Shown: piece after piece, positions 25,421 to 37,034 of the stretch | Layout: the number at the start of each line of letters is the position of its first letter | Position numbering within the stretch: the stretch's first letter is position 1 | Assembly: GCF_030272615.1 (NCBI RefSeq) | Contig: NC_081405.1 | Location: forward strand, 154,232,613-154,296,612 | Direction of reading: 5' to 3' | Source of the DNA: Cryptomeria japonica | Lineage: Eukaryota > Streptophyta > Pinopsida > Cupressales > Cupressaceae | Length of the DNA stretch: 64,000 bases | Program-made: the position numbers and the translations under genes | The notes under the pieces: model-generated | Seen by the model: only the letters and a program-made list of their open reading frames with translations | Database searches by the model: none | Told to the model about the DNA's origin: nothing

Positions 25421-25946
25421 TGATCTGAATTCAATAAGCAATTCAAGCAACAATACAAGGTGTCCACAAACTTGTAAGTATTGTAAGAAAATGGGTAGTT
25501 GTAAAACTTAAAATATGAGTTGTAAACATCAAAATTCACCATTGGGTTACCCAAAATGAGTTTTTTAAAAACCATTTGGAATCCCAAAAGTCTCTAGACT
25601 CCAACAAATCTGAAATGAAAAGTTTTGGAGAATATAAATAAATATAAACTATAAAATTAGATACCCCAACTTGGTGGGGTCATAACTTCTTGCTCAGTAG
25701 TCAAATTTCAAAATCTCTTACATTGTTGGAAAGATCTCAAAGAGATATAATTTCAATCCTTTAACACAATGCCTTTAGCTATTGAGTTAAAGGTCTGACA
25801 AAAGTTTCAAATCCAAATTCCACTTCGAAGACCTCCAAAAATGAAATTTACTAGAACTTCAAAAATACTGTAAAAATATATTTTATTTTTTCTCGGTTTT
25901 GCCATCCTCAAATTTCTCTGGGACTTCTTTAGACTACTTTGGATCA
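25421..25946 (-). repeat. 3' LTR of the second gypsy element
   Basis: 526 bp from TGATCTGAATTCAATAA to GGATCA in plus orientation, with TG...CA termini. It aligns along its length with 35476-36021, with many substitutions and small indels, so the insertion is old. Confidence 0.9.
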
Positions 25947-25960
25947 TTCCTTCTCCCTTG
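25947..25960 (-). other. polypurine tract
   Basis: The minus strand reads AAGGGAGAAGGAA directly before the 3' LTR, where the plus-strand primer of reverse transcription belongs. Confidence 0.75.
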
Positions 25961-25989
25961 AGAGGCAATGGGCAACATTACACTAGCTT

Positions 25990-26293
25990 GTTGCAACAAA
26001 TGAGGAAAACATTGGGTAATTTGTTTCCTGGTAAACCCACTGCCCTGATGAAAATGTTATCTTGCTTGAACGACACGATACAAATAAAATTGTGTGCCCT
26101 GAAGAGTCTTTAGATGAACATCAACAATCTAGTCACTTACCAAGGGAGTGATGGTTTCACGATTCAATTCTTCAGTATGAATTGTATCAACAACTTCTGA
26201 AGTATCCAATAAAGGTGGGGAATACGGACGAAGCAACTCAACATTGAAAACAAGATGAATCCCCAAAAATGGTGGAATATTTAGTTCAAAAGT
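25990..26293 (-). pseudogene. gypsy pol C-terminal tail
   Basis: Reading FELNIPPFLGIHLVFNVELL and then RPYSPPLLDTSEVVDTIHTE, followed by a basic tail, this is the region after integrase in plant gypsy pol, beyond the GPY-like segment. It is separated from the integrase by MITE copy 2 and contains at least one stop. Confidence 0.65.
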
Positions 26294-27268
26294 GGGTTAT
26301 CCCATAATACTGGGTTACACTTTTTGGCCAAACTTGACATTGAAATCAGCATTTTGCATCAAAACTTTACTTTTTAAAACCTATAGCAACTAAACCATTA
26401 AGAATTTGAAGATGAAGTAAAGTACTAATTTGTGAGATTTTTTATACAGATTCTAAATATATATATTTTTAAAAATAATTAGAAATTAATTGTCCATATT
26501 GTTATGTAACTTTTAATAACTCAATATTTATAGTAATCAACTTTTTTCAGAAGTGACATTTATTTGGTAATGCATAACATTTTTTATAGCAAGAAGGAAA
26601 TTCTAATTTTTGAAATATAGAATTGTCACACCAATATCTAGTGAATGAATATATTTTCATAGTTTTTTGTTACATATATTTTGTTTGGTTAATTTTTTAA
26701 GACAAAGTAATTGTAATTTGGACAAAGGTGTATGTCGTAATGCATAACATTTTTTGTATGCATTTGAATTAACTTATTCTTTTTGTGTTGAAATGAGGAT
26801 ATCAATACCTAGGGAAAAAATATTTTTAACAAAAAAAATTTCTATTTTTTAAATTTTCCACGTGTGAAACACAATCCTTAATGTTTAATAAAAAATCTAC
26901 ATTCATAAGAAATAAAACATAAATATATTGAAAATTATACTATTTGGAAAGCTTATAATAGAGACTAAATACTTAAAAAAACAAAAACTCTAAATGAATT
27001 CATTTGACCCCCCAAAAGCTAATGTAAAAGTGGTTTTTTATCAGCATTTTGATAAGTGCAAAGGAGACTCCATTGCAAGTATGATTTAGAAGTAGCGAGG
27101 TTCAATCCAATAATTTTTTATCTAAGAGCCTTTGATCTAACTCTCCTCGATTAATTACTTCAAATGGGACCTCTTAAATCTTAAATCATTATATTTTCTA
27201 AAAAACGTATGATTTCAGCAAAAATCAAGATGTACCAAAAAGTGTAACCAAGTATTGTGGGATCACCC
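26294..27268. mobile_element. MITE-like element, copy 2 (inverted relative to copy 1)
   Basis: About 975 bp, ends GGGTTATCCCATAATACTGG and (inverted) GGGTGATCCCACAATACTTG, each followed by GTTACACTTTTTGG. The interior matches copy 1 in reverse, for example AGGAGACTCCATTGCAA at 27061 as against TTGCAATGGAGTCTCCT at 21038. It splits the second gypsy pol between IGENT and FELNIPPF. The flanks AGT (left) and AGG (right) fit a 3-bp target duplication with one change. It is non-coding. Confidence 0.75.
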
Positions 27269-27274
27269 AGGTAT

Positions 27275-28330
27275 TTTCACCAATTTGCTTGAGAATAGTG
27301 TATGACCCATACTATAGAGGATGAAGTTTCTTATATGGCTCCTTAAGTCTTTCCTTCTGTAGATGAAGCCAAACTTTATCACCCACTTGAAAGTGGTGTG
27401 GTGTGTGATGTTGGTCATGACACTCCTTGTATTTTTTATTGGCTTGCACTATCTCATGAACCTATTTTTGAAGATGTCAAATTTTCTCAACAAACTTAGA
27501 AGTTGTGTCCATCTCCTTTTCTGCATTTGATGATGGCTCACTTTTAGTGATTGGGAGTGAAACATCTAAAGGAGCTAAAGGCTGGTATCCCAAACAAAAC
27601 TCAAATGGGCTATGTCCAAAAGTACCATGTATTGCACGATTGTAGCTATGTTGCACTTATGGAAGACTCTAATCCCAAATTCAAGGATGATAAGAATGAT
27701 GCATACAAAGAATGTGAACAATAATGCAATCAACTACCTCAATTTGTCCATCTATTTGGTGATGGAATGTCATGGGTGTTGTCAGCTTGGTATCCATCAT
27801 TGTTCAAAGTGTTGTCAAATTTTCTAACAAATTTGCTATCCCTGTCAGAAATGATGCTCTGTAGTAGCCCAAAGTGAACCCAAACATGAGTAAAAAATAC
27901 CTTGGTAGTGTCTTGTGTAGAGATTCCTTTCTTGCAGGAAACCTATCCACCACAATATAAACATAGTCATGACCAAGTTTGGTAGTGGGTGAACCAGACA
28001 TAAAGTCCATGGAGATAGATTACCAAGGTCTATCTGGAGTAGGCAATGGCATATATAATCCTTTTTTGATTTGCAGGTTTTGCAATGGCACATGCTACAC
28101 ATGACTAAATATAAGAAATGACATCATGTTGGGCCAATAAAAATACCTTCTAAGCATAGCAAGGGTTTTGCCAATGCTAAAACGACTTGCAATGTGACTA
28201 TAATGTGCCTCTCATGTCATCTTGGATCTTTCTTTTGTAGGAACACATATCCAACCCATATAATAGAATATTCCATTTTGAATATAAAAATCAAGAACAT
28301 GATTACCTTATGTCAGCTGAGTGTAGACTT
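27275..28330 (-). pseudogene. gypsy integrase remnant
   Basis: The zinc-finger end and core are recognisable: CHCKTCKSKKDYICHCLLQ, then MDFMSGSPTTKLGHDYVYIV and VDRFPARKESLHKTLPRYF at 27.8-28.1 kb. Lower coordinates give NRAIHGTFGHSPFEFCLGYQ and, near 27.35 kb, VGDKVWLHLQKERLKEPYKK. The order corresponds to H2C2, the first catalytic Asp region and the C-terminal DNA-binding part. Frameshifts and stops are frequent. Integrase would insert the element cDNA; this one is inactive. Confidence 0.75.
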
Positions 28331-28429
28331 CAGAAAAATCAACATCTATGGTATACATACTAGGCCAAGTTGTTGTTTCATGCCCACAAGAGTCTAGTAC
28401 CATAAGCAATGCTACAATTGGAGATCTAC

Positions 28430-28572
28430 TCAAGAAATATATAACCTTATTACTGCTAACCTTATTGTGATGAATATTGATGTAAAATTGTTGCAAGTAT
28501 GCAAACCACCTTTGATGTCTATCATTTTACAACTTCCCTTGGGTCTGCAAGAATTGCAAGGGTTTATGATCT
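28430..28572 (-). pseudogene. gypsy RNase H, C-terminal half (split)
   Basis: HIDHKPLQFLQTQGKL and then LQQFYINIHHNKVSSNKV form the second half of the gypsy RNase H. The first half is at 32574-32840 across the inserted LTR element, where the frame reads ILGKDIVIHT. Confidence 0.75.
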
Positions 28573-28577
28573 ATATG

Positions 28578-29586
28578 TGTAGACGTATAAAAATGACCAT
28601 ATTCCTAAATGAATATTTTATGTTCATTTCTCTATTTAATTAAATCTAATTTAATTAAATAATCCACATTCCTCTATTTAATTAAGTAAATTACTCAATT
28701 AAAATTCACTATACCATTTAATAGGATAAATTCATTTTATTCAATTAAAGCCCCTATCCACTTTTTAATTAAATTCAAATTTAATTAAAATAGTTATCCT
28801 AAATTAAATAAATCTAATTTATTTAATTGCAACCAAATTGAATTAAATTCAATTAAAACCTATTTTCCCTCACCCACTTACAAAATCCTACACCTCCCAC
28901 TTGCATCCTAACTCTCTTTCTAACCTCTTCTAGATTCTTCTAAACCTAATTAATTTACCCAAACCCATCCATTATCCCTTTTCCCTAAATTTGAGGAGGT
29001 CACTTCTCAAATTTGGAGCAAAGTCTTCAAAATGCATTAAAGCCTTTATCCATTCAAACAAGTTGACTTGTTGAATGCCCCCAAATTTGGAAGGACTCTT
29101 ACAAAGTTATCCCCAAAGTCTTCATAACCATTAATGGTTAACTCAACCCTCTTACATGGTTAAATAATTTCCATAAACTCAACCTCCATCGAACCCAAGG
29201 GTCCCATCAAGCATTTATTGCTTTGACCATGGTTATCCTTAAAACCTTTGCACAAGAGTTTATCCTTCGGGTAAAAGCTTTATCCAATGCATAACCCTAA
29301 CTCAACCTTAACCCTTAACCCCTAGGGTAACCATGAGGTCTTCTCAAGCATTTAATGCTTCTTACATCTCCTCTCAACCAACCTTATGTTGACAATTGTC
29401 ACCATTTCATTGGTGCCAATTACAAACATGGATTCCCAACTTTCAAACTTGGCCCTTGATTGTCTCTTTCAATCCTGACCATCCATTGCCCTATTTTTGC
29501 TATAAATAGAGCTCTCATTCCTCCATTTTTCAGATCCAAGTCTTTAGCATCACACTTATACTTAAATCCATTCAAGCTTTCATATC
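28578..29586 (+). repeat. left (5') LTR, lacking its R-U5 tail
   Basis: It starts TGTAGACGTATAAAAATGAC and matches the right LTR without net length change up to CTTTCATATC. Beyond that the sequence is unrelated to the right LTR, so the last 454 bp and the expected primer site are absent. Confidence 0.85.
29501..29508 (+). promoter_or_regulatory. TATA box in left LTR
   Basis: TATAAATA within GCTATAAATAGAGC, about 85 bp before the end of LTR similarity. The same motif is at 32029-32036 in the right LTR. The position fits a retroelement U3 promoter. Confidence 0.6.
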
Positions 29587-29624
29587 AAAATCAAAATCAC
29601 ATCAAAAGCATGAAACAATTTGCT

Positions 29625-29825
29625 CATCTAATCAAGTTCCACACCGTATCATATCAACTTGTAACACAACTCAAGTTTTCAAAAACCATATCAAAACTTG
29701 TAAAACAACTCAAGTCTCCACATCACATAAACTTGTAAAACAAATCAAGTTTCCCACCCACATCAGCTTGTAAAACAACTCAAGTTTCCAACCCATATCA
29801 GCTTGTAACACAAATTAGGCTCCAC
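29625..29825. repeat. about 45-bp tandem repeats
   Basis: Four to five degenerate units around ATCAGCTTGTAAAACAACTC followed by AAGTTTCCA, within the interior of the LARD-like element. They are non-coding. Confidence 0.8.
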
Positions 29826-30089
29826 ACAATTGAGCTTGAAACAGTGCGAAAACAAATCATGCTTCGATCAAAACAACACATTCATATCTACATCAATAAC
29901 TTGAAACTAATCGCAAATAAAATCAAGTTATATCAACACTCATATTGGATACATTTTCAAAAACATGATCAAAGACACAGCAAATGGCAAAAATCCACCT
30001 CCCTGGGCAAAACTGACCTTTTCTATGTAATTTTTCACCTTCAAAAAATTACTAACTCTTGCAAAACCCGATCCTTGTGCTACAAAAAC

Positions 30090-30520
30090 TTGGTTGTGCA
30101 CTACAATACACCCATGCGCTACCCTATTTTCTCCATGCGCTATTATGTCTACCCTATGCACTATTCCTTTTCCTCCATGCGCCACCCAACCTACCCTAGG
30201 CGCTAAAACTGACTTATGCACTAACCTATCCCATGCTAGCGCTACCTATTTGACCCTATGTGCTAGGTCTAACCTATGCACTAAATCCCCCTACCCATGC
30301 GACCTCCTGCGTACCCTATGCGCTAGGTCTAACCTATGCGCTACCCTTTTAGCCTAATGCGCTACCCTATGTTCATCATGCGCTAACCTAAGACCATGCG
30401 CTAGCCTAAAATTTTTATGCGCTACCCTATTCATTTTCGGACGCTACCCTAAAATTTATACCCTATGCGCTACCTAATTTATCGTATGCGCTAAACTATG
30501 ACTTCTACGTGCTAAACCGT
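30090..30520. repeat. degenerate ATGCGCTACCCTA array
   Basis: Some 430 bp in which ATGCGCTA or a near variant is followed by CCCTA or CCTA and a short variable spacer, roughly every 15-30 bp. Short open frames on both strands here are side effects of the array. Confidence 0.8.
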
Positions 30521-31091
30521 TAAACCAAATTTCCAAAATAAAAAACGGACCAAAAAATGATCAAATTCAAAATCAAAAAAGGGTCAAAAGCATTGACTTA
30601 CTGGTGGTCCGTATGCGGTAGGTCTCCGATGCCTCCGAACGCGCTCAAATCGATGCGTAGAATAAGGAATAGGCATTTTGTCTTCTCTCCAAAAGTCTCT
30701 TTCTCCAAAGTCAACAAGCACAAATGAAACAAATCAAAGCACTTTTCCCCTTTTATAGGAGAAAAATGAAATTAGGGTTAGGGCAAATGAGCACGTAATT
30801 TTCTCGTGGTCTCCCTCCTACCCTAAAAACACGTCAATTATCGGGAGATGAATCAATTTCAACGTTTCACCTAGCCAAAATCTTGTGCCAAAAACGCAAA
30901 TTATCAAATCAAATCAAATTTTTCAAAATTTTGATTCATCTCCCGAGGGGGCATTATCACCATCATTTATCGAATCTGGGGCAACACACATCAAATATGG
31001 GGCATAACATAAAAATCATAAATGACATCGATCATAAAATCGCAACGAAACATCATTTTCTTTGAAATAACATGTGCACACACGTCACTTC

Positions 31092-31105
31092 AAAGAGGAG
31101 CAAAA
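31092..31105 (+). other. polypurine tract of the LARD-like element
   Basis: AAAGAGGAGCAAAA directly before the right LTR start TGTAAACG, the expected position for the plus-strand primer and the main evidence for plus orientation. Confidence 0.65.
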
Positions 31106-32568
31106 TGTAAACGTATAAAAATGACCATATTCCTAAATGAATATTTTATGCTCATTTCTCTATTTAATTAAATCTAATTTAATTAAATAATCCACATTCC
31201 TCTATTTAATTAAGTAAATTACTCAATTAAAATTCACTATACCATTTAATAGGATAAATTCATTTTATTCAATTAAAGCCTCTATCCACTTTTTAATTAA
31301 ATTCAAATTTAATTAAAATAGTTATCCTAAATTAAATAAATCTAATTTATTTAATTGCAACCAAATTGAATTAAATTGAATTAAAACCTATTTTCCCTCA
31401 CCCACTTGCAAAATCCTACACCTCCCACTTGCATCCTAACTCTCTTTCTAACCTCTTCTAGATTCTTCTAAACCTAATTAATTAACCCAAACCCATCCAT
31501 TATCCCTTTTCCCTAAATTTGAGGAGGTCACTTCTCAAATTTGGAGCAAAGTCTTCAAAATGCATTAAAGTCTTTATCCATTCAAACAAGCTAACTTGTT
31601 GAATGCCCTCAAATTTGGAAGGACTCTTACAAAGTTATCCCCAAAGTCTTCATAACCATTAATGGTTAACTCAACCCTCTTACATGGTTAAAGAATTTCC
31701 ATAAAATCAACCTCCATCTAACCCAAGGGTCTCATCAAGCATTTATTGCTTTGACCATGGTTATCCTTAAAACCTTTGCACAAGAGTTTATCCTTTGGGT
31801 AAAAGCTTTATCCAATGGATAACCCTAACTCAACCTTAACCCTTAACCCCTAGGGTAACCATGAGGTATTTTCAAGCATTTAATGCTTCTTACATCTCCT
31901 CTCAACCAACCTTATGTTGACAATTGTCACCATTTCATTGGTGCCAATTACAAACATGGATTCCCAACATTCAAACTTGGCCCTTGATTGTCTCTTTCAA
32001 TCCTGACCATCTATTGCCCTATTTTTGCTATAAATAGAGCTATCATTCCTCCATTTTTCAAATCCAAGTCTTTAGCATCACACTTATACTTAAATCCATT
32101 CAAGCTTTCATATCTCATTTTTTATGCTCATCATTTAGCTTCTCTTTAAAACAGGAATTAATCTAAATATGCTAATTTAGAGTATGTTCCTTATCATCTA
32201 GCTTAAATCATGAACTAATATAGCATGCTAGGATAGTTTTGTTTACTAATTTTGTCATCTTATAACTAGTTTATTACATTTGTAGCATCATGCATAGCTT
32301 AAGATGCTTCTCATATTAAAATCAACAAAAGCATCCCTCGTTCTTGCATTTGCCATCCCTAAACCATTTTGCTCAGTGATCTGAGAGCAAAAACATTGGT
32401 TTGAGGGACCGTGCAAGATAGAGAACCATGGAACCATCCTTGGGAAGCTAAGCCATTCTTCATGACTCTGTAGCTTGCACCAAGAAGTCCTGTGGGTGTG
32501 TGAGCAAGGCTCCATAGAGCTCAGTTTTTCACATATTGAGTTCTATCGGCCCGCTTTTCCCGCATACA
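31106..32568 (+). repeat. right (3') LTR, full length
   Basis: 1463 bp from TGTAAACG to CGCATACA. The first 1009 bp match the left LTR. The remaining 454 bp (R-U5 by position) have no counterpart at the left. The short minus-strand frame at 32288-32515 inside it has no family resemblance. Confidence 0.8.
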
Positions 32569-32573
32569 GTATG

Positions 32574-33700
32574 AATGACAATATCTTTCCCTAGAATCTA
32601 GTGCTTCCACTATTTGTAGGCATGCAAAATTGCATCAACCTCCTTGTCATCTTTGGGATAATGTCAAAGTGTATCAGAAAATATTTCACTATGATAGGCC
32701 ATCAGATGACCATGTTGCATGAGAACTGCTCCCAAAACATAAGATCAGATGTATCTATTTTAATCTCAAACGATTGTTGTAGATCTGGAAGTGCCAAGAC
32801 TGGAGTTGAACATAACCTACTCTTCAACCCCTCAAAATATCACTTTGACACCTTTGTCCATAGGAATTTTGCATTAGGTCCACCCCTAAGGACTTGATTC
32901 ATAGGCCATGCTAAATGATAGAATCCAAGTACAAACCTCTCATAGAAATTTGCTAATCCCAAGAAGCCACAAAGTTTTGTGATATTCTTAGGGGAAGGCC
33001 AATACTTGATGACTTGAATCTTTGTAGTATCAACAAGAACACCCTTGTTGTCCACAATGTATCCCAAATATTGTATACTTTCCAATCCAAAATAACACTT
33101 TTATCTATTAACATAGATTTTGTGTTGTTGTAATATGGAAATCACCTACTCAACATGTTATGGATGCTCATCCCATGTCCTACCAATGATGAGTATGTCA
33201 TCTAAGTAGACCACCACAAAAGAATTGGTGAGGGGCCTAAGAATATCATCCATTATTCTCATAAAAGTTGCAGGAGCATTTGTTAGCCCAAAAGGCATCA
33301 CCAACCACTAGAGCAATCCTTCTTTAGACTTGAAGGTAGTTTTCTAGATATCTATGGGATCAATTGGCACTGGTGATATCTGGACTTCAAGTTAATTTTG
33401 GTGAAAAACTTGGCTCCATGAAACTAGTCCAAAACATCATCAATTCAAGGGATTGGGTATCTGTTCTTCACAATGATTTTGTTTAAGGCACGATAGTCAA
33501 TAGATAGTATCCATGAGCCATCTTTTTTTCTAGCCAAAACAATTTGACAACCACAAGGTGACACCCTTGATCAAATATGGTCTTTTGAAATTAGTTCTAT
33601 GATTTTTCATTTGATTTCCTCATTTTCCATGACTGACCTTCTACGAAATGGCTCATTTAGTAAAGGTGTTCCTAGGATGATATTAATTGAGTGCTTTACT
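32574..33700 (-). pseudogene. gypsy reverse transcriptase and RNase H N-terminal half
   Basis: In minus-strand order: an RT palm piece with [18 protein letters not shown] at about 33.25-33.3 kb, the catalytic box YLDD at 33197-33208 (intact), the thumb (SIQYLGYIVDNKGVLVDTTK, then FLGLANFYERF) at 32840-33085, and RNase H start (LALPDLQQSFEIKIDTSD) at about 32.8 kb. The frame reaches DIVIHT at 32.57 kb, where the LARD-like element interrupts it. Several stops (for example W-K-H-stop just before the insertion) make it inactive even without the insert. Confidence 0.8.
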
Positions 33701-34088
33701 TGACAATGAAGTGGAATTCTTGTTGGTGAAGTGACAATATTATGATATATTGCTAATATTGAGTCCATCTATTTTTGTTGAGAAAAGGTGGTTGTTGTTT
33801 TTGTGTTATTATTACATAATTTTCTTTTCCCCTTTTTCTCTTATCATCGACAATACAAATACTCCAACATAGGAAATTAAACATTTACATTGTTTTGCAC
33901 TAATCAAAGAAGCAAATTTTGCAAGACTTGCCTCAAGTATCTGGTACTTCCGTTCACCCACTTTTTGAATAACACTGTGTGGCCTCGATTAACATACACC
34001 ATGGTGTTGATACATATATGGTTGCCCCAACAACACATCACATACGTCCAAGGATGCCACATCACAAATGACCTCATCTTTGAATGGT

Positions 34089-34442
34089 TTAATTGAGTAA
34101 GATAAGAAACATTATTTTCTCACCTATATATCCCTTCCTTGACTGACCCAACCCATGGAGTATGGTTGTGGATGAGGCATTGTCTAAGTTTAACCTTTTA
34201 ATGGCTTCAACAGAGATCAATTGTTTTTTACTCCCACTATATACTATGAAATATAGAGGCTTTCCACTCGCCCACATCTGTGAATGAAATAAATGCTCCT
34301 CATCTTGTCGGTGTATGACTTTTGTAGTGGCAATAGTGCCATATGGATTTGCTTCAATAATTTTTTCACCACTTCTTTGTTCAAATGGGTTTGCGAGCAA
34401 CATGCTAGCTTCTTGCTCCACTTCATGTGTTTTTGTCATCAA
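34089..34442 (-). pseudogene. gypsy protease remnant
   Basis: YFIVYSGSKKQLISVEAIKR matches the retropepsin core of this gypsy group, in which IVD-S/N-GS is usual. Here the catalytic Asp is Tyr (one G-to-T change). It lies between gag and RT as expected. Confidence 0.7.
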
Positions 34443-34449
34443 AGTTTTA

Positions 34450-35357
34450 GCAACCTTGCAATTCTTTGTATTATGTCAAGTACTTTTGTGGATGTCACAC
34501 CACATCCCTATGTCCTTTAGTGTCTTTTTTGCTCTTGTATTCCATGTTGGCGATTGGGAGGTGGACTCCTGGTAGAAGCTTGTTTTCCTGGAAATTTGTT
34601 GTTATTTTCACCCTTGAATTTATTATTTACAAATTAATCTCACTTTCCTTTCCACTTAAAATTCTCCTCAATTTTTGTAGCATATTTACAAGTTGTATTC
34701 AACGTTTCAATATTTAGGAAGGAAATCTTTGTTTGAATATATTTATGCAAACCATTGTGGTATTTCAAAACTCAATGCTTTTTCAAAGTCTTGGATGTCA
34801 AGCTTTGCTGACAAAGCATGAAACTTATTGATGTAATCCTGCATTGTTTGGTCTCTCTGTTGATGAAGCAATTGTCATTCCATGTATTTTTCTTCATATG
34901 TATCTTCAAGGAAGTATTATTCTTTGATGAATTCCACAAATTCCCCCCATATAGGATTGTCATATATTCTTCTATCAAATTCTTCCTCTTCATATGTTAT
35001 AGAATTATTCTTCTTTGAGCTAAGTTTGTTTTCCCATTATTGATTCACATGTGCTTTGGCTTTGAGAAGAGTAAATGTTATCTTTTCAAAATTTGAAAAG
35101 TTATCCAGAAGGAAATATCTATTTAGTTTTTTCAACCATTCATCCATAACATCTACATCAATTTTATCTTCAAAATTTGGTATGTCAAAATTTACCTACA
35201 CCTTGAAAGGAGTTTGATTATTGAAAGGTTTTCCTCTTTCGCTTGATTGTTGGGTATTTTGAAGGATTCGAGAGAATTGCATCATCATTTCTTCTCTTTG
35301 TTTGTTCTGGGCTTATTCCACCATGGCTCTAATAGGGTCTACATTTGGGCCTGCCAT
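34450..35357 (-). pseudogene. gypsy gag remnant
   Basis: The likely start ATG is at 35357 (MAGPNVDPIRAMVE, then a stop). Downstream are VDVMDEWLKKLNRYFLLDNF, a capsid-like TYEEKYME, and LLHQQRDQTMQDYINKFHAL with LSAKLDIQDFEKAL, typical of the retrotransposon gag domain, then a basic, Asn/Gly-rich tail with KFKGENNNKFPGKQ. Frequent stops show decay. Confidence 0.7.
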
Positions 35358-35462
35358 CTTTGACCAGTTGTACCTCACAGGAGGGTAAATTGATGGGTTG
35401 TGTCTCCAATCCCAACCATCGATAACCAGACTGTGTGTGATGTGACATACATGAGCGCACTC

Positions 35463-35475
35463 GCTCTAATACTAA
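35463..35475 (-). other. primer binding site (tRNA-Met type, decayed)
   Basis: The minus strand reads TTAGTATTAGAGCGAG right after the LTR end, close to TGGTATCAGAGC with transitions. It supports minus-strand orientation. Confidence 0.6.
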
Positions 35476-36021
35476 TGATCTGAATTCAATAATTAATTCA
35501 AGAAACAATACAAGGTATGCAAAAACAAGTATTGTAAGAAAATAGATAGTTGTAGAACTCGAAATATGAGTTGTAGACATCAAAAGTCATCATTAGATTA
35601 TCCAAAATAAGTTTTTAAACATCCATTTGGAATCTCAAAAGTCTCTAGACTCTAAGAAATTCAAAATGAAGGGTTTTGGAGAATAAAAACAAATAACAAA
35701 ATAACAAAATTTCAAAAAAAAACTTTGAAATTACATACCCTAACTTGGCAAGGTCATAACTTCCTAATAAGTGGTCAGATTTTGAAACTACTTACACTAT
35801 TGGAAAGGTCTCGAAGAGAACTAATTCCAGACCCTTGAAACCATGCATTTGGCTATCATGTTAAGGGATTGACGAAAGTATCAAACCAAATTTCCGCTCT
35901 GAAGATCTCCAAAAATGCACTTTACTAGAGCCTAGAAAATACCAAAAAATTATATTTTTGGTTTTTCTCAGTTCTGCCATCCTCAAACTGCTCTAGGACT
36001 TCTTTGGACTACTCTAGATCA
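35476..36021 (-). repeat. 5' LTR of the second gypsy element
   Basis: 546 bp, TGATCTGAATTC to CTAGATCA in plus orientation, the diverged partner of 25421-25946. It is followed by AATCC and then by tandem-duplication sequence resuming at CATAATACTTGTAAATC. Confidence 0.9.
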
Positions 36022-37034
36022 AATCCATAATACTTGTAAATCTAACATTGTAAAATTTTCATATCTATTAATGACTCAAATTTGGATTGTAGATTTAGAA
36101 TTTGTCATATATCTATAGCCATAAAAAAAAAATTATAGAGAGACTCCATTAGAGTTGCATACCAAAAATGATAGATTTAAATTAATACAATACCATTCAA
36201 TAATCTATCACCTATGAGTATTTAAAGGAAATGTAAATTGATCATTATTTGTTCAGGGAATGTTTTATACTTTTTGTAGTACTTAAGTGATTTGTATTAG
36301 TATTCAAAATATTTTTCCTTAAATACTCTCTTTTAATGTATAAAAAATTACATGATTTAAAAATTAACAACTAAAATAAAAAAAATTCTAAAATTTCCCT
36401 TTCAAAATGAGTCCTTATATAAAAATTTTAGAAAAAGGTTCTTGTACATTTAAATATTGAACAACTAGAATGTGGATGTACTTGACCTGTAATATGTCTA
36501 AATACATTCACTTATTCTTTACTCATTCTCTATTGTCTTTTTCCACAAGATTCATTAACCTTTAGTATTATTCCTTTGTAGGAGGATGATTATTTCTGGA
36601 AGAATAATTCATTAGAATTTTTAGATTAAGAGTTTACTACATATTATTGAGTTAAAAATAATTAGTTATTTTTAATTTAAAAAATTTAAGATGTATTATT
36701 TCAAAATCTAATTCATCTTGATGATTGAGAAAAACAATCCTTGTTAATTATTCCATAAAATCAAAATTTAATAACTACCAACAATTTTCATCATGTTTAT
36801 AATGGTAAAGGACATAGATAAAATGTCAATGATGACAACACAAATGATATTCAAACAAAACGTAATCTAGAGGTCACTCTCAATGAATTCGTTTATTTTC
36901 AAAGCATTTATTTTGGATTGGATTGTATAAAATGTATTTTCTTGCAAAATGTGATAAATTTAAGACATATTTCAATAATATGCATTTTTTTAAATGATAA
37001 CAAACTAATCTTTACTTGAAATGTCTTTGAATAA

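Larger units (their letters stand above)
28578..32568 (+). mobile_element. non-autonomous LTR retroelement (LARD-like) in gypsy RNase H
   Basis: 3991 bp bounded by TG...CA and flanked by ATATG (28573-28577) and GTATG (32569-32573), a 5-bp target duplication with one transition. The repeats 28578-29586 and 31106-32114 are both 1009 bp and nearly identical. The right LTR continues to 32568; the left one lacks the matching 454-bp tail. A polypurine tract at 31092-31105 and TATA boxes in both LTRs show plus orientation. The interior (29587-31105) has no gag or pol, only tandem repeats. The very similar LTRs make it one of the youngest insertions here. Confidence 0.85.
25421..36021 (-). mobile_element. 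Ty3/gypsy retrotransposon, both LTRs present, with two nested inserts
   Basis: LTRs lie at 25421-25946 and 35476-36021. A tRNA-Met-like primer site adjoins the right LTR and a polypurine tract adjoins the left one, so transcription runs on the minus strand. Gag, protease, RT, RNase H and integrase follow in gypsy order. Without the nested MITE (26294-27268) and the 4-kb LTR element (28578-32568) it measures about 5.6 kb. The flanks GATCT and AATCC differ from a single GATCC by one C-to-T-type transition each, consistent with a decayed 5-bp target duplication. Tandem copy B (about 40.19 kb) shows the uninterrupted site. Confidence 0.9.

Noticed and set aside
30094-30357. Cys-rich 87-codon plus frame that looks like a small Cys-rich peptide
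   Set aside because: It is a translation of the ATGCGCTA array; Cys and Thr recur with the DNA unit and there is no signal peptide.
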